Shown here piece by piece: positions 24,616 to 37,527 of a stretch of DNA of 64,000 nt. Source of the stretch: Paratinospora sagittata (lineage: Eukaryota > Streptophyta > Magnoliopsida > Ranunculales > Menispermaceae); the NCBI GenBank assembly GCA_035771175.1, contig CM069612.1, positions 28,592,150 through 28,656,149 of the forward strand, given 5' to 3'. The position numbers and the translations under genes are program-made. The notes below the pieces were generated by a model, which saw only the letters and a program-made list of their open reading frames with translations, was not told the DNA's origin and did not search any database. Position 1 is the stretch's first letter. Each line of letters begins with the position of its first letter.

Positions 24616-27351
24616 TGTGAAGAAAAGGGGAACCTCAGAATCTCCAAATTTAGATGGCTTTTATATCTACACAGCTAATCCAAGTAAAGTAGCAGCCTGT
24701 TCATAATAGATCAACATAAGCATATGATGGAAATAAACAATAAATTTGAGCTCTTGTAAAGTTTTCTGTTCAAATTAAAATTCGAAATTGCTCATGAAGA
24801 ACCGATACAAAAACTGTGAATTAATGTTGTAACTAAAAGGATATATAAAAGTGAAAAAAAAAAAAAAAAGAACTCATGTAGCAATTTGAAGAGCAGATTT
24901 TTGCAGTATAAGAATTAAGAAATGATAAATACCAAAATCTGGTTGATAGATCTAACAAAAAGTTGCAGGTTCGCACATGAAGAAGATAACGTAAACACTA
25001 AGTGATATGCATTATAAATGGCAAGGAAATCGGGAGCTAAATATATTTCTTTAGCTGATGAACACAGGCGTTCTACTTTCTAGATGCATATTAATGTGGA
25101 TATCAAGAAATCCACCCAAAATCTTCATACATAAATAGAGAACATCTAAGAGGAAAGAATGGCTTCTTAGCTTTGGACTGATATATTCCAAAAATCAAAG
25201 AACAAGAAAGAATCAACAACGGGCTGTATGGAATCAACAAGTATAGTTTAAAAAAAAAAAGTAAAGGCTTTAATTCCACATAACAAATTGAGAACATTCA
25301 GAAGCAAAGAACGAAGAGCATGCATCAAAGCAATATGCCATATCAATGGACGCAAAACGAATTAATGAACCCTAATTTTCCAATAATATTGTCTTAAACC
25401 AATATAGCAAATGAAAACATTTAAGCCCTGAATGTAAAAAAGGGGCTTCCTGCAAAAACATGAAAATTTCACCAATGCAACCATAATGCCCACAGATCCT
25501 TAGCATATATACTTGAAACCCATGTTCCATCCGAAGAAAAAAAAAAAGTCATTTAAACACAAACCATCAGATTTCTTCACCACATTAAACTAAAACATGT
25601 TTAACAACATAAGAACCTCCTTGGCACCCAAATTTACTAAAAAAAAAAACAGAAAAGAAAAATAAATAAATACATAAAGAAACCTGAAAATCTTTTAGTA
25701 GCTCTGTCATGATCAAGGTGTTGAGAAAACTGAGCAAACTCCTCCAACAGAGTAATGATGAAATAAAGAGTCTTGTTCTCAATTCTCATACCAAGCAGGA
25801 GTCAGGTGAACAGTACTTAGCATCTAATTCTCAAATGAATGAACCTTAAAACTCTTAACTATTTATATCTTCAACACTTCAACTAGAATTAAGCACAATT
25901 ATCATCCAGCCAAAACAAGAAATTCACTGGACAAAGAACAAAAATTACGCATCACCCATCATCACCAAGCTCTTGAAATTTAAAAACCAGAGCCCAAATG
26001 AACACAAGAACCAACCAAGCAACAATGATGCAGAATCAAAAAAATCAAAAAAAAAAAAAGAAATTAAAAATTAAAAAATCCCAGAAAGCTCCGGCTGTTT
26101 AGAAATTAAAAAGTCGCTCTTTTGTCTATGGATTTGAGGATGTTGATATTAATATTGTCTTTTTATTAGCGGTGGGAGTCACGTCGATGCCTGAGAAGTC
26201 AACGACAACCGGGTCGCATTGTTCCGATTCCCGAGACTCAATTATTGACTCAGTACGGTATACAGAAAGAGAGAGAGAGAGCCGACCTGTTAACCGGACG
26301 CGCGGGTGAGTGTTCCTGAGCGGTGGATGGTTTCATGCCTTGTTTAGCAACCGTCTCTACCGTTCTATGGTTAATAAATTATTGAAATTTTCTATTTTTT
26401 CTTTTTTTTCTTTTTGGGTGTGATATTGAGCATCATCACCGTCCAAAATATATTAATGTGCCAATGGGCTGGCGTGATTGACGCATATTCATCTAAATAT
26501 ATGTTTTTTTTAATCATCTATATACTGTTTATTATCTTATTAAACTCAACTCAACTTAATTAAATATTTTTTTTAAGTACATGGTTGGCTCTATAAATTT
26601 GTTTTTTCTACTGAATTATAACCTTGTCATAAATGTAATCTGAGCAATGTTACTAGATATAGACATAATACTTTAGTAAAAAAATTTAGGTAATATTGTT
26701 TGTATTTTACATTTGTAAATGTTATCAACAATAATAACACTTTTATTTTTTAAGCCAACATTAGTGTAACTAAATTTTTAGAATTTGGATAAAATTGGGC
26801 AATCCTAATTTTAAATAAGGTTATGAATTTGAACAAAGAAACAATGCCTTAATTTAAAATTGGAATGGTCTAAGAATGTCATATAAATGTAAATATAAGG
26901 TATTGCCTAAAGGAATTATTAACTTTTGATGTTTGAGATTTTAGTACTTGCTATATATATATATATATATATAAATCTTCTAATCTTTTAGATGTAGAGT
27001 GTCTTTCTCTATTTAAAGATAGAACTATTCTATCACCAATCGATGATGGGAAGATGATTTTTTTCCTATGAAGTCGAAGCCCTTGGCCTTGGTTACACAC
27101 GGCTACTAGTAAGGATGCTCACACATAGCTACAATATCTCCTTAACGGTATTTGTTTCAGGTGGATTAGTTTATATGATGCAAGTAAGTTGGTGTTGGGA
27201 ACACAATCTAGATTACACAAAAGAAAAAAAAAAGGACAAAAAAAAAAAAAACTGAGATATGCACAAGAAAAGGCCTTATACATACTAGTTTTCTTTTATT
27301 AAATGCCATTGTAATTAAATAGGGTCTTTAGAATAAGCAGATAATTTAAAA
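24616..27351. other. long intergenic/possible 5' UTR-intron stretch
   Basis: About 2.7 kb, AT-rich, with A-runs (24856, 25250, 26050). A pyrimidine-poor GAGAGA run at 26270-26280 lies near a less AT-rich stretch (26160-26350), which may be the promoter/leader of the minus-strand gene ending at 24073. A (TA)n tract lies at 26952-26973. No protein-coding evidence. Confidence 0.5.
26952..26973. repeat. (TA)n microsatellite
   Basis: Eleven consecutive TA units. Confidence 0.9.
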
Positions 27352-28436
27352 GCACAACTAAATATATCACAATATTTACTCCTCACACGACATTTACTCT
27401 TTCTATCACACTCAATGGTAACCCACTTTTTTTACCCTAAAAAAATGTCCAATGCTCTCTAAAATAACCTTCAATTTCAAAAAAAAAAAAAAAAAACCCT
27501 CCAACCTATTCTATTCCGCCATTGTCGTTTAATCAAGCTCGTGCCACTGTCGTTCTTCAAGCTCGAACTCTGCGCCATTGTCGTTCTTCTTCTTCTTCGA
27601 TATGAGCCTCTTCTTCCTCTTCAATGCGAACCGTATTTCGTCTAAAAATCGTCAAACAAACCTTAACTCGAATCACCCTCAAATCGAGCTTATAGATTGA
27701 GGTTTTTACGATTGTTAGGCGCTATTTCGACATCTTCAAAGAATATTTCCAACTTTTTTGAGGTATTTTTCATTTCATAGAAATTTTGGATACATATGCG
27801 TATTTGTGCATGTGTTGAGCGTTTTTTTCTTTTTTTTGCCTTTTTCATTATACCGTTGTTTGTTTATTGTATTGTTGTGTGTATGAAAAAAAAAAAAGGG
27901 CAAAAGTGTTAACATAGGCCCCGAAAACAATGGTTCGGTAGGCACTACAGAACCGGTCTCCACGGTTCGGTAGCGTAGGACCAAACCGAGGCATTAGGTT
28001 CGGTAGTGCCTACCGAACCATGGTTTTCTCATTTGTTTTGTTTCTTTGTTTTTGTATTTGAGGTTTTTTCATTACAAAAAATGTTCTAGTGAGTTTGTTT
28101 TTTGATGTGGTATGTAGATATGACGAGGAGACGCAATACAACCCAATCCGATCAAAGTGCTACACGTGCTCGGCCAACCGCGTCAGCCACGAGATGACGG
28201 CTTCGCTATTCTAATTTATCAGATGTCCAAAGCAATATGGAGGAAGAAGAAGAGATCGATGAAACAAGCACGTAAAATGTTGCGCAAGAGAGTACTAATA
28301 TTGACAAAATGTTGTCTTGTAGTTTTTTTTTTGAGTTGTAATGATATACTACTTTTGGACTAAACTATAATTTCAAATTGACGTTCGTTTCTTTTCTTTA
28401 TGTTGAAATGGAGGTGTATTTTGAATGATACAATTA

Positions 28437-29617
28437 TATGGTAGTTCCTATAGTTTGAATGATATCATTGTGTTGAAATGCTTTTGTTGAACGTGTTATT
28501 TTTGTACATATGTATTCTAGGTACCCACAGTAACTTACTAGAGGGATCATTCCCTAGTAAAAAATAAAAAATAGAAGGTTCGGTCGGGTCCAACAGAACA
28601 TAAACTCTCGGTTCGGTTGGCTATAGCCGAACCTAATACACCGGTTCAATTGAACCTAACCGAACCTGTGTATTAGGTTTGGTTGGATCCAACCGAACCT
28701 TGTATTTTGTGTTTTTTTAAACAAGATGACCCCTTTAGTAAGTTATAGTGGTCGCCTAGCCCATTTGTTGGTATTTTCGGTGGACTTAGATTCAATTTAT
28801 GCTCTAGTGCGCCGTTACCCCCCCTTATTGCTTCCAATCGGTGAGAAATGGTACATCGAAGTTTAAATGAGGTGGAATGTAGGTCAAAATGGACTCACGA
28901 GTCTTCAAGAGCCATGAAAGTATAACTACAACACAAGGATCATCGGAAAAAATTGAAAATACAAGATTCGGTGGAGTCAAACCGAACATAAACTCTCGAT
29001 TCGGTTGGATACAACCGAACTTAAGACACAGGTTTAGTCAGGTGCAACTGAACCTGTTTATTAGGTTCGGTCGGATCCAACCGAACCTTGTATTTTGTAT
29101 TTTTTATGATGATCCTTGTGTTGTAGTTATACTTTCATGGTCCTTGAAGCCTCGTGAGTCCATTTATACCTACATTCCACCTCATTTGAACGTCGGTGTA
29201 CCATTTTCCATCGATCGGAAGCAATAAAAGGGGGGGTAACGGTGCACCGAAACATAAATTGAATTGAAGTCCACCGAAAACACCAACAAATGGGTTAGGC
29301 GACCACTGTGACTTACTAGAGGGGCCATCCGTTCTAAAAAAACACAAAATACAAGGTTCGGTTGAAATCAACCAAACCTAATACACAAGTTCGGTTAGGT
29401 TCAACTGAACCTGTGTATTAGGTTCGGCTATAGCCAACCGAACCTAGAGTTTATGTTTGGTTGGACTCAATCGAATCTTGTATTTTTTATTTTTTACGAG
29501 GGGATGACCCCTTTAGTAAGTTATGGTGAGTATCTAGAATACATATGTACAAAAATAACATGTTCATCAAAAACATTTCAGCACAATGGTATCATTCAAA
29601 CTATAGGAGCTACCTTC
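28437..29617. repeat. imperfect palindrome, arms about 580 bp
   Basis: The left arm (about 28437-29030) and right arm (about 29050-29617) are reverse complements along their whole length. For example ctatagtttgaatgatatca at about 28449 matches inverted sequence near 29605, and ggttcggttggctatagccg at about 28615 matches inverted sequence near 29435. By eye they agree at roughly 85-90% of positions. Each arm carries several aaccgaac/gttcggtt motifs which are themselves small palindromes. Confidence 0.9.
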
Positions 29618-29757
29618 TAGGCCATTAGTATCAATAATTTACATCCAACTAAATAGACACAAGAAATTATCATTCTATTATAAAAGATTAATCAACATTG
29701 ACTAATCACTATCTAAGTGAATTGATTGTTGTGTACTAACTACAGTACACAACAACA

Positions 29758-29945
29758 GATTTATATTGACCAAATTTCTCACAAGCAAAGTTGGTTCTTG
29801 GTTGTCTATCATTACCCCCAACATCAGAATTACGAGTAATGAGAACTAATCTATTTCTTCTTTCAACTTTACGAACCCATCCAACAAGTTAGTCTTTAGT
29901 ATTGAGTGACATGTTCGACGTGAATTGCTCTGTGTAGTCTATAAC
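29758..29945 (-). pseudogene. remnant of MULE transposase N-terminal DNA-binding region
   Basis: In one minus-strand frame I read VIDYTEQFTSNMS, then a stop, then GWVRKVERRNRLVLITRNSD, VGGNDRQPRTNFACEKFGQY. Element A has the parallel VRDYTEELTT, WTREVGRTNGFVIVIKSSDA and RPRIKLACERYGVY. The order of conserved residues is the same, so this is a relict of the same transposase type. It is broken by a stop and cut off downstream. Confidence 0.75.
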
Positions 29946-30729
29946 GATCTAAGAACCAATCATATTGCCTTGGCTTGACCCTTTCTTCCACAATAATAAA
30001 ATAAAAATAATAATAATTAGACAAAAAAAACTATTAAAATAATCATAAGAACATAAAAAAAAAAACAATTTCATTTAACAAGACTAAAAAAAAAGAAGGA
30101 AAAACAAGTTGTTTCGGTCATATGTAACCGAACTTAACACATAGGACCGAACCTAACACACAGGTTCAGTTACATAGACCAAACCTGTTTAATAGATTCG
30201 GGCATGTAGGCCCGAACCGATGACGATGTTTCTCGTTTAAAACCCATAATACATACAAAAAAACAAAAAAACCACAAAAAAAACTCACTAAAGATTGTTG
30301 AACTTCGTCCCAACTTGAATCATTCGCGATTGTGCTTTCAAATGGTATGAAGATCGAATTTTTTGATTCCTTAGAAGTTTTTACACACTTAAGAAAACTA
30401 CTATAAATCACCTCAAAAATAGTTGTAAAAACTTATAAAGAGCATTTAGAGAAATAAGTGTATGAAGATTGGTATGAGTAATATAGAAGAATGGTAATAG
30501 AACAATAGTTTAGGGTTTATGGGATGAAAATAAAGAGTTTAGAGTTTGTAAGACGAAGAAGATGAATAGTGTAGGGTTGATGGTGGGATAAATTTAGTAA
30601 AAATAAGTTAGGTGGAAATAAAATTAATTTAAGGGTAGTTTGGACAATTCATACAAGAGTGTTTTAGGAAAAAAAAATATTTTTTTAAGGTGTGGTAGGA
30701 AGATTAAATATTGTGGTATGTTTAGTTGC

Positions 30730-30851
30730 TTCTTAGTTTAAACAAGAGTAAGCATTAAAAAAAAAAAATTTAAACAAGAGTAACAATACTACATTGATTG
30801 CAATATAAATTGTAATGCAAACTATGCTGCATGAGAAACTTTTCATCTATA

Positions 30852-30888
<37 letters not shown>

Positions 30889-31305
30889 AGAAATTTTGGT
30901 GAATCTACAAACCCAACATTTTTTATTTTTTTTGAAAAGAAGACAAATCCAACATTAAGTATCCAATAATCATTAATCTTTTTCCCTCTTTTTTTGAATT
31001 ATTGCTTCAAACTTAATTTTTAAAACTATCCATTACTAAGATCTAAGGTCCAAAACAAGCTGCTAAAAATCACAGAGAAAACACCATTTCTTTCACCTTC
31101 ATCACAATCTCTTAGATCCCCATTCTTTCCACAGCCGCTACCTCTGAAAAGAACTGAAAAACTCTCCCTCTCTTCTCTCTGATTCATTTCCAAATGCCAT
31201 CAATCTGAGAGCTATTCCATCTTCTTCTTCTCTTGAATGCCTTCCTCGGCTTTATTTTCTCTATTAGACAAGTAATCTTCCTTAGAAAACTCACTCTCTG
31301 CAACA
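30730..31305. other. upstream region of SPIRAL2-like gene
   Basis: Contains a 30-base poly(A) tract at 30857-30886 and a direct repeat tttaaacaagagtaa (30739 and 30769). From about 31060 the sequence becomes CT-rich (tctctctgattc...), typical of a plant 5' leader. Confidence 0.6.
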
Positions 31306-34300
31306 ATGAGCACACCACAATCTTCAAAACCCACAAACCTCACACCATCACCAACAACAACAGCAGCACCAAAACCACTTCCTTCATCATCGCTATCCTC
31401 TCATTTCGCCATGATCGAACTCAAGCAAAAGATCCTCACCTCCCTCTCCAAACTCTCCGACCGCGACACCCACCAGATCGCAGTCGAAGACCTCGAGAAA
31501 ACCATCCAAACCCTCTCTCCGGACACCGTTCCCATGCTCCTCAACTGCCTCTACGACGCCGCCGCCGACCCCAAACCCGCCGTCAAAAAAGAAGCTTTAC
31601 GCCTCCTCGCGTTCCTCTGCGCTTCCCATCCCGATTCCGCATCGACCCATCTCGTGAAAATCATTGCCCACATCGTTAGAAGGCTCAAAGACTCCGATTC
31701 CGGAGTCAGGGACTCGTGCCGGGACTCGATCGGAGCGCTTTCGGCGCAGTTTCTGAAGGGTGGTGGTGGTGGTGATGATAATGGTGGGAGTGTTGGGTCG
31801 GTTTTAGGTTTGTTTGTGAAGCCATTGTTTGAGGCAATGGGGGAACAAAATAAGACTGTTCAAGCTGGGGCGGCTTTGTGTATGGCGAGGATGGTGGAGT
31901 GTGGGAAGGAGCCGCCTCCAGTCGTCGCGTTTCAGAAGCTGTCTCCTAGGGTTTGCAAGTTCTTGAATAGCCCTAATTTTGTTGCAAAAGCGGCATTGTT
32001 GGCTGTTGTTGGGAGTTTATCTCAGGTGTGGGCAATGTAGGTTGGTTTTTTTTTTTTTTTTTTGGGTTAATTTTTTGATGGGTGGTGTTGTATTTACTGT
32101 TTAGATGGAATTTCCTTGATGGGCATTTGCAGTTTGTAGTATTGAGTAGTGCTACATCGGACACATCGCCTTAATACACCATTGAATTGACGAGTATCAT
32201 GTGTTACATGATTCTAACAATTCGAGACAATTCGATGGTGCATCACTGAACATGTTTCTATGAATGTACAGTATAAGTGCCACTTTAGGATTTTCCTTTA
32301 GCCTTTAGTATTTGGTTGAGTTTGCTAATTTAGATTATATTTTTGGGTTTTCAAGAGAATTATCAAATGTAATGCAGTATCGTATTCAAATGGAGCAGAA
32401 GCCTAGCAGCTCATTTGTGTTTTAGGAGACCTTTTTTTTTTTTTTTGGCTAATTAATGGTAGTAATGCAATTGGACGATTCTCATTTGATTAAACCTGGT
32501 TGTTTTACATCATTTTTTTTGTTGATAATTGAAGTTGAATCATTAGAGGGAGTTCATATGATTGTATCAGTTAACAACATTATATCAAGATCTCCCTATG
32601 GTTGTTGCCACTTATCAGTTATCACACTATTCAAATTATATGGAACGTGCCAGTTTTTTTTAAACAAGTATGCAGATTTTAGTCTACCCAATGACATTGT
32701 AGGTGATCGAATTTATGAGTTTCTAAGGATAAAATTGAATGCATTATGTAAGTAATTTTTTTGCAATACTAACTGATATAGGTAGGAGCAATTGCACCAC
32801 AAAGCTTGCAAACATTGCTGCAAAGTATGCATGAATGCCTACAAAGTAGTGACTGGGGAACACGCAAGGCTGCAGCTGAGGCATTGAGCTCCCTTGCATC
32901 TCACTCAAGCCATTTGGTTGCTGATGGGGCTTCTTCAACTGTAACTGCTCTCGAGGCCTGTCGCTTTGATAAGGTATCTCAACGGATCTTTGTTTTTCTG
33001 AAAAAGTTATTAATGTATGTAGTTTCTAGATATGTTGTGGTTATTAACTTATTATGATGTTCTATCAAATGGTGGACTCTTTGCTGGGATTACATTTCTT
33101 CTCATGACCTTCAGTTTTCTATTCCAACAATGGTGGCAAGTGGCAACCTTAAAAAATTTGGGATCCTAAGATGTAAATCTAAAATCTGAAACTCCCTAAC
33201 TTCAATATTGTAATGCGCAACACTAAACAGTAATTTATCTTAGTTTATATTTTGGTCATGATGCCCCATATGTCGTTATACTATCCCCAAGTCTCGCATT
33301 CAATCATTTATCTATCCTGATGTCTTACTACTGAAAGGCCTGAAATTCAATGTCCAAAATTCTAAATGTGCCTTAGCTGGGACAGCCAGCAGTTGTTTCT
33401 ATCTTATGCACATGCTTGATTGAATTAGTGTGTCTGTTATTCCTAGGATTTTTTTTTTTTTTTGTTGATTTGTTATTTATTCTAGAATTCCAGTTTCCAT
33501 TTATGTTGTTTCTTGAAGGGTTGAGATTATTTCCTTATTGATATAAATTATTACCTATAGATAAAACATCCATGCGAGGCTGAATCATACAATTCTGCTC
33601 TTATACTTTCTCTTCAATAATTGTCTTTCTTCTCTACTTTGTGTGCTTCTGCTTCCATTTGAATTCCAATTGCGCCATTCTTTTTAGAAATGTCTCTCAA
33701 GGCTGGCTTTTTTCAAGGAGTTGGTTGAGAAGGATGTGTTTGCTCTGTTAGTAATAATATTCAGTTTATTTCTACAGTTTAATGTTTATAAATCAACTTG
33801 ATCAATACTCAATGCCTATCACTTGTTGTCTTGTAAGGAATTGAGCTTTAAAGACTTATATGGTACTATTATTCGTGAGGCATTCTAAAGGGTGAACTAG
33901 AGATATCAGATATTACGTACATTTATTATAGGTTCCAAAGAAGAACAATCTTCACACTTAACATGGGGGAAAACCTTGGTTAGTAAAATTTGTTGTCAGT
34001 ACTAGATGTGGTTAAGGGTGCCAACTTTCTCTTGTCTTGTAAACCTTTCAAAGTCTCTGGGTGGCAGGGCACAAGAACTAGGGGTGGTGCACATGCTGGT
34101 TTTGAGCCAAAAATTAAACCAACCCTACATCGTCGCATGCAAAAGTTCTCATCTTAAGACCAACCAGACCAATAGAGTAAATGATCTACACACGACTGAT
34201 AATGTGAAACTCGTGGGACTAACATCTACAAGGGATGAATGGATATTTGTATCTGAATTGGAAGACATGAAAACCATTTTCCATCCTATAATTTATGGAT

Positions 34301-36963
34301 GAAAGCCTGCCAATGGTATCTCTAGATCTGTCATCTGATGGGCAGTGGCTCCTACCAAGGGACTTTGACTAAATCTTTAACTAATTGCATGGCCATTAAG
34401 CTTCTAATTTTATATTCTTTTATATGTCAAGATAAATATGAAAATGTTCCTAGATGAGTGTACACTCAAGATGCTTAAGATCATCCTATCAGATTCTTAA
34501 CCTGCCATATCTTCTTAGCATTAGATTAGCTGATCTCAACCCCCAATTAGCACTTGTCGGATGCGTAAGAGGCAAGCAAGACACTTTGAGCTAATCTTAC
34601 TTCACTATTATTAATGACAAAATGTGAACCTACTGCTTCTTGTTTATGTAACTTGTGCACCTTTTAGAGGGCATCTTGGTAAATATTCCTGATCAAAATG
34701 CATATAATTTAACCGAATTAAACTCAGCCTGCTTGTGATATTAAGATACCAAATAATTTCGGACTATATTGACATCTTGGGTTGTTTAGGTGAAACCTGT
34801 AAGAGATAGCATGAATGAGGCGTTGCAGCTGTGGAAGAAGATTGTAGAGAAGGGAGAGGATGAAGTTTCAGATGGCCCAAATGCCACCGTGCACCAAGGT
34901 AACAGATTTTCATTCCATCACATAATTGCACCATTTCGTAATGTTTCATAACCTGGTTTGTCCATGATCCTTCAGCTGAAAAAAACTCACAATTGATTGA
35001 GTCTACTGAGAAGTCAGTATCAAAAAATAGAAGCCCTGTAAAAGACACATCAAACACCTCTTCACAGACATACGATTCTCTTTCAAAAGCCAAGGGTGGC
35101 AATAGCATATCGGACAAAGCAGTTGGGATACTGAAGAAAAAAGCACCTGCCTTAAGCGACAAAGAGTTGAACCCAGAATTTTTCCAAAGACTTGAAACAC
35201 GGCGTTCAGGTGATTTGCCAGTAGAAGTAGTGCTCCCGCGTAAATGTCTCAATTCATCCACCTCACAAGGTGAAGAAGAATCAGATCCAAATGATACAGA
35301 TTATGGCAGTAGATCAAATTATAATAAGAAAGGTGAGTTAGATGATGCTCATGAATTGGCCAATGCCACTTATCATGACATTGAAAGAAGAGGAGGTGAC
35401 TTTGCACGAGATAAGTGGCCAGAACAAAGAGCATCAATGAGACAGGATTCAAAGGGAATATCTTTAGATGCTGATGACAGGGTTGAAACAAATCAAAGGG
35501 ACTCTTTGAGTGGTCGTTTCCTTTTTTCTAGAGCTGATGGTCATGAAGGATCCCAAATAAATAGCAAAGGAAACTGGCTGGCCATCCAGAGGCAATTATC
35601 ACAATTAGAGAGACAACAGGCTCATCTCATGAACATGTTGCAGGTCTGTTATAGCATTTGCAGGTAGACAATGCATTTGATTTCTTTTCCAATTTTTTTT
35701 TTCTTATTTAAAAAAAAAGAATTGCAGGATTTTATGGGTGGGTCCCATGATAGCATGGTAACTTTGGAGAACAGAGTACGAGGTCTTGAGAGAGTTGTTG
35801 AAGATATGGCGAGGGATTTGGCTGTATCATCGGGAAGGAGGGGTGGCAATTTTATGATGGGGTTTGAGGGGTCCTCTAATAGGTCCTTAGCAAAGTATAA
35901 TGGCCTCAATGACTATCCCAGCACCAAGTTTGGTAGGGGTGGTGATGCCCGTGTCCCTTTTGTGGAGAGGTACCCCTCATCTGATGGTATTATTTCAGGA
36001 TCAAGGGGATGGGATCCTCATTGGAGATCAGATATATCTGAAGCATGGGATTCTTATTCATATGGTGCTTCAAGAAATGGGCATATTGGTTCTAGAAGAG
36101 CTCTAGGTGGTGCTTCTGGTGACATTAGGGCGCCTAGATCAGAGCATGATGCTGACCATGCTGGCAACAGGAGAGCTTGGGATAAGGGACCTGGTTCGGT
36201 GAGGCTTGGTGAAGGGCCATCAGCAAGAAGTGTCTGGCAAGCATCAAAGGATGAGGCTACCCTGGAAGCTATTAGGGTTGCTGGCGAAGACAATGGAACA
36301 TCTCGAGTTGCAAACCGAATAGCTATGCCAGAATTAACTGCAGAAGCTATGGGAGATGACAATGCAGGGCAGGACAGAGGACCAATCTGGAATTGTTGGA
36401 GTAATGCAATGGATGCACTTCATGTGGGTGATATGGATACCGCATATGCCGAAGTTTTGTCTACCGGGGATGATTTCTTGCTTGTGAAGCTGATGGATAG
36501 GTCAGGCCCTGTGGTGGATCAGCTCTCTAATGAAACAGTTGGCGACGTTTTGCATGCTGTAGGGCAGTTTCTACTGGAACCGAACTTGTTTGATATTGGT
36601 TTATCTTGGGTTCAGCAGGTTTGATTTTGTTCTCTTGCTTCAGCTGCATTTTATTTGTGGGGTTATGTACATACAAAATCTTTTGCATATTTTTTGGAGT
36701 TTTGGGATTTGAAAATAAATATGCTCAACTTACTGCATTCTTATTTGGTGTTTTTGCTTTTGCAGTTGACAGAAGTACTGCTGGAAAATGGCCCTGATGC
36801 TGTGGGCATTCCTATTGAAAGCAAAAGAGAGCTATTGTTGAATCTACATGAAGCTTCTTCAGCTTTCGACGCGCCCGAGGACTGGGAAGGTGCAACACCA
36901 GACCAACTGTTGATGCAATTAGCCTCTGCGTGGGGAATTGATTTGCAACACTTTGAGAAGTAG
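31306..36963 (+). CDS. SP2L: TORTIFOLIA1/SPIRAL2-like microtubule-associated protein
   Basis: Six exons: 31306-32025, 32782-32973, 34790-34898, 34976-35643, 35728-36618 and 36766-36963, joined in phase to 925 aa. The N-terminal half (about 35-330) is made of HEAT-type helical repeats (MIELKQKILTSLSKLSDRDT, VKKEALRLLAFLCASHPDS, WGTRKAAAEALSSLASH). A Ser/Lys-rich linker follows, then a coiled coil at about 543-610 (LAIQRQLSQLERQQAHLMNM and LENRVRGLERVVEDM), and a conserved C-terminal helical domain (IWNCWSNAMDALHVGDMDTA ... DWEGATPDQLLMQLASAWGI). Family knowledge: plant-specific proteins that bind microtubules and their minus ends and control cortical array order and helical growth. Arabidopsis SP2L is At1g50890, next to LTD, which supports this paralogue. 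Intron 2 is long (1816 bp). Confidence 0.93.
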
Positions 36964-37527
36964 TATGAATGAGTAAGCTCCAATTGGAACTTTCTTTCGT
37001 TGGTTTTTCTTTCTTTCTTTTTCCCTTTCATAGAAGAACCTTTTGAGTCACTTAGATTGTTATGCACTTATGCTGTTTGCATTACTGGGCAAGGTATCTG
37101 ATTCTGAATATTGAATAGAATTCTTGTATTTGTATGAAATTGGAAGTCAATATATGTTTGTTACTCAGTGTTAACTTGTATTGGCTCCATGGATTTCCGC
37201 ATTGATTCTAACCTAGAAGACCCACCTACTAAATTGGTAAATGCACCAAACTGATGGTTCAGATCAGTGAATTGCAGTTTTAAAGCATATAGGTTTTTAC
37301 CCAAATCAATTTCCGCGGCAGAACTATAAGGGAAAATGCTATTTGCTAACTACAAAGTTTACACAAATATATAAAGTATGGGCACTTTAACAGTACGAGG
37401 ATTTTGTGTCTTGTCATGGTGACGAAAGCTTTCATTTACAGAAGTTGATGTTAATGAGTTATGGTCATTTGTGGTGTAGAACCTCTGCCTGAACTGTGGT
37501 ACAAGGCTCAGTTCATAAGCACCATCG
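36964..37527. other. 3' regions of convergent SP2L-like and kinase genes
   Basis: About 560 bp between two convergent genes, presumably 3' UTRs. Open frames here only extend or shadow the kinase last exon. Confidence 0.7.

Larger units (their letters stand above)
27352..30729. mobile_element. deletion-derivative MULE-type element B with internal palindrome
   Basis: Inverted ends: the left starts gcacaactaaatatatcaca at 27352; the right end, read on the minus strand from 30729, is gcaactaaacataccacaat, and both continue with atattta. Like element A it has a start-like PMD N-terminus on + (MTRRRNTTQSDQSATRARP, 28120-28197, then a stop) and a remnant of the transposase N-terminus on - (29758-29945). 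The rest of both genes is missing, and the middle is a palindrome of about 1.2 kb. GGTTCGGT/ACCGAACC motifs lie from about 27930 to 30225, about 0.5-0.6 kb inside each end. It cannot encode its own transposase. No target-site duplication was found. Confidence 0.75.

Noticed and set aside
24113..24706. 197-aa open frame on + opposite the 180-aa minus-strand gene
   Set aside because: It is a shadow of the minus-strand gene, is hydrophobic by codon complement and lacks any family resemblance.
28889..29227. 112-aa frame with repeated RFG..QPN units in element B
   Set aside because: Made by translation of the palindrome and its short motifs, not a protein.
30739..30783. Direct repeat tttaaacaagagtaa as target-site duplication of a poly(A) retroposon
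   Set aside because: Only an A-run and four other bases lie between the copies; simple slippage is as likely.
31233..31679. 148-aa frame overlapping the first SP2L exon
   Set aside because: Out of frame with the clear HEAT-repeat protein; its Arg/Pro-rich sequence is a frame artefact.
34006..34302. 98-aa frame in SP2L intron 2
   Set aside because: Lies wholly inside an intron, no domain; probably chance or transposon debris.
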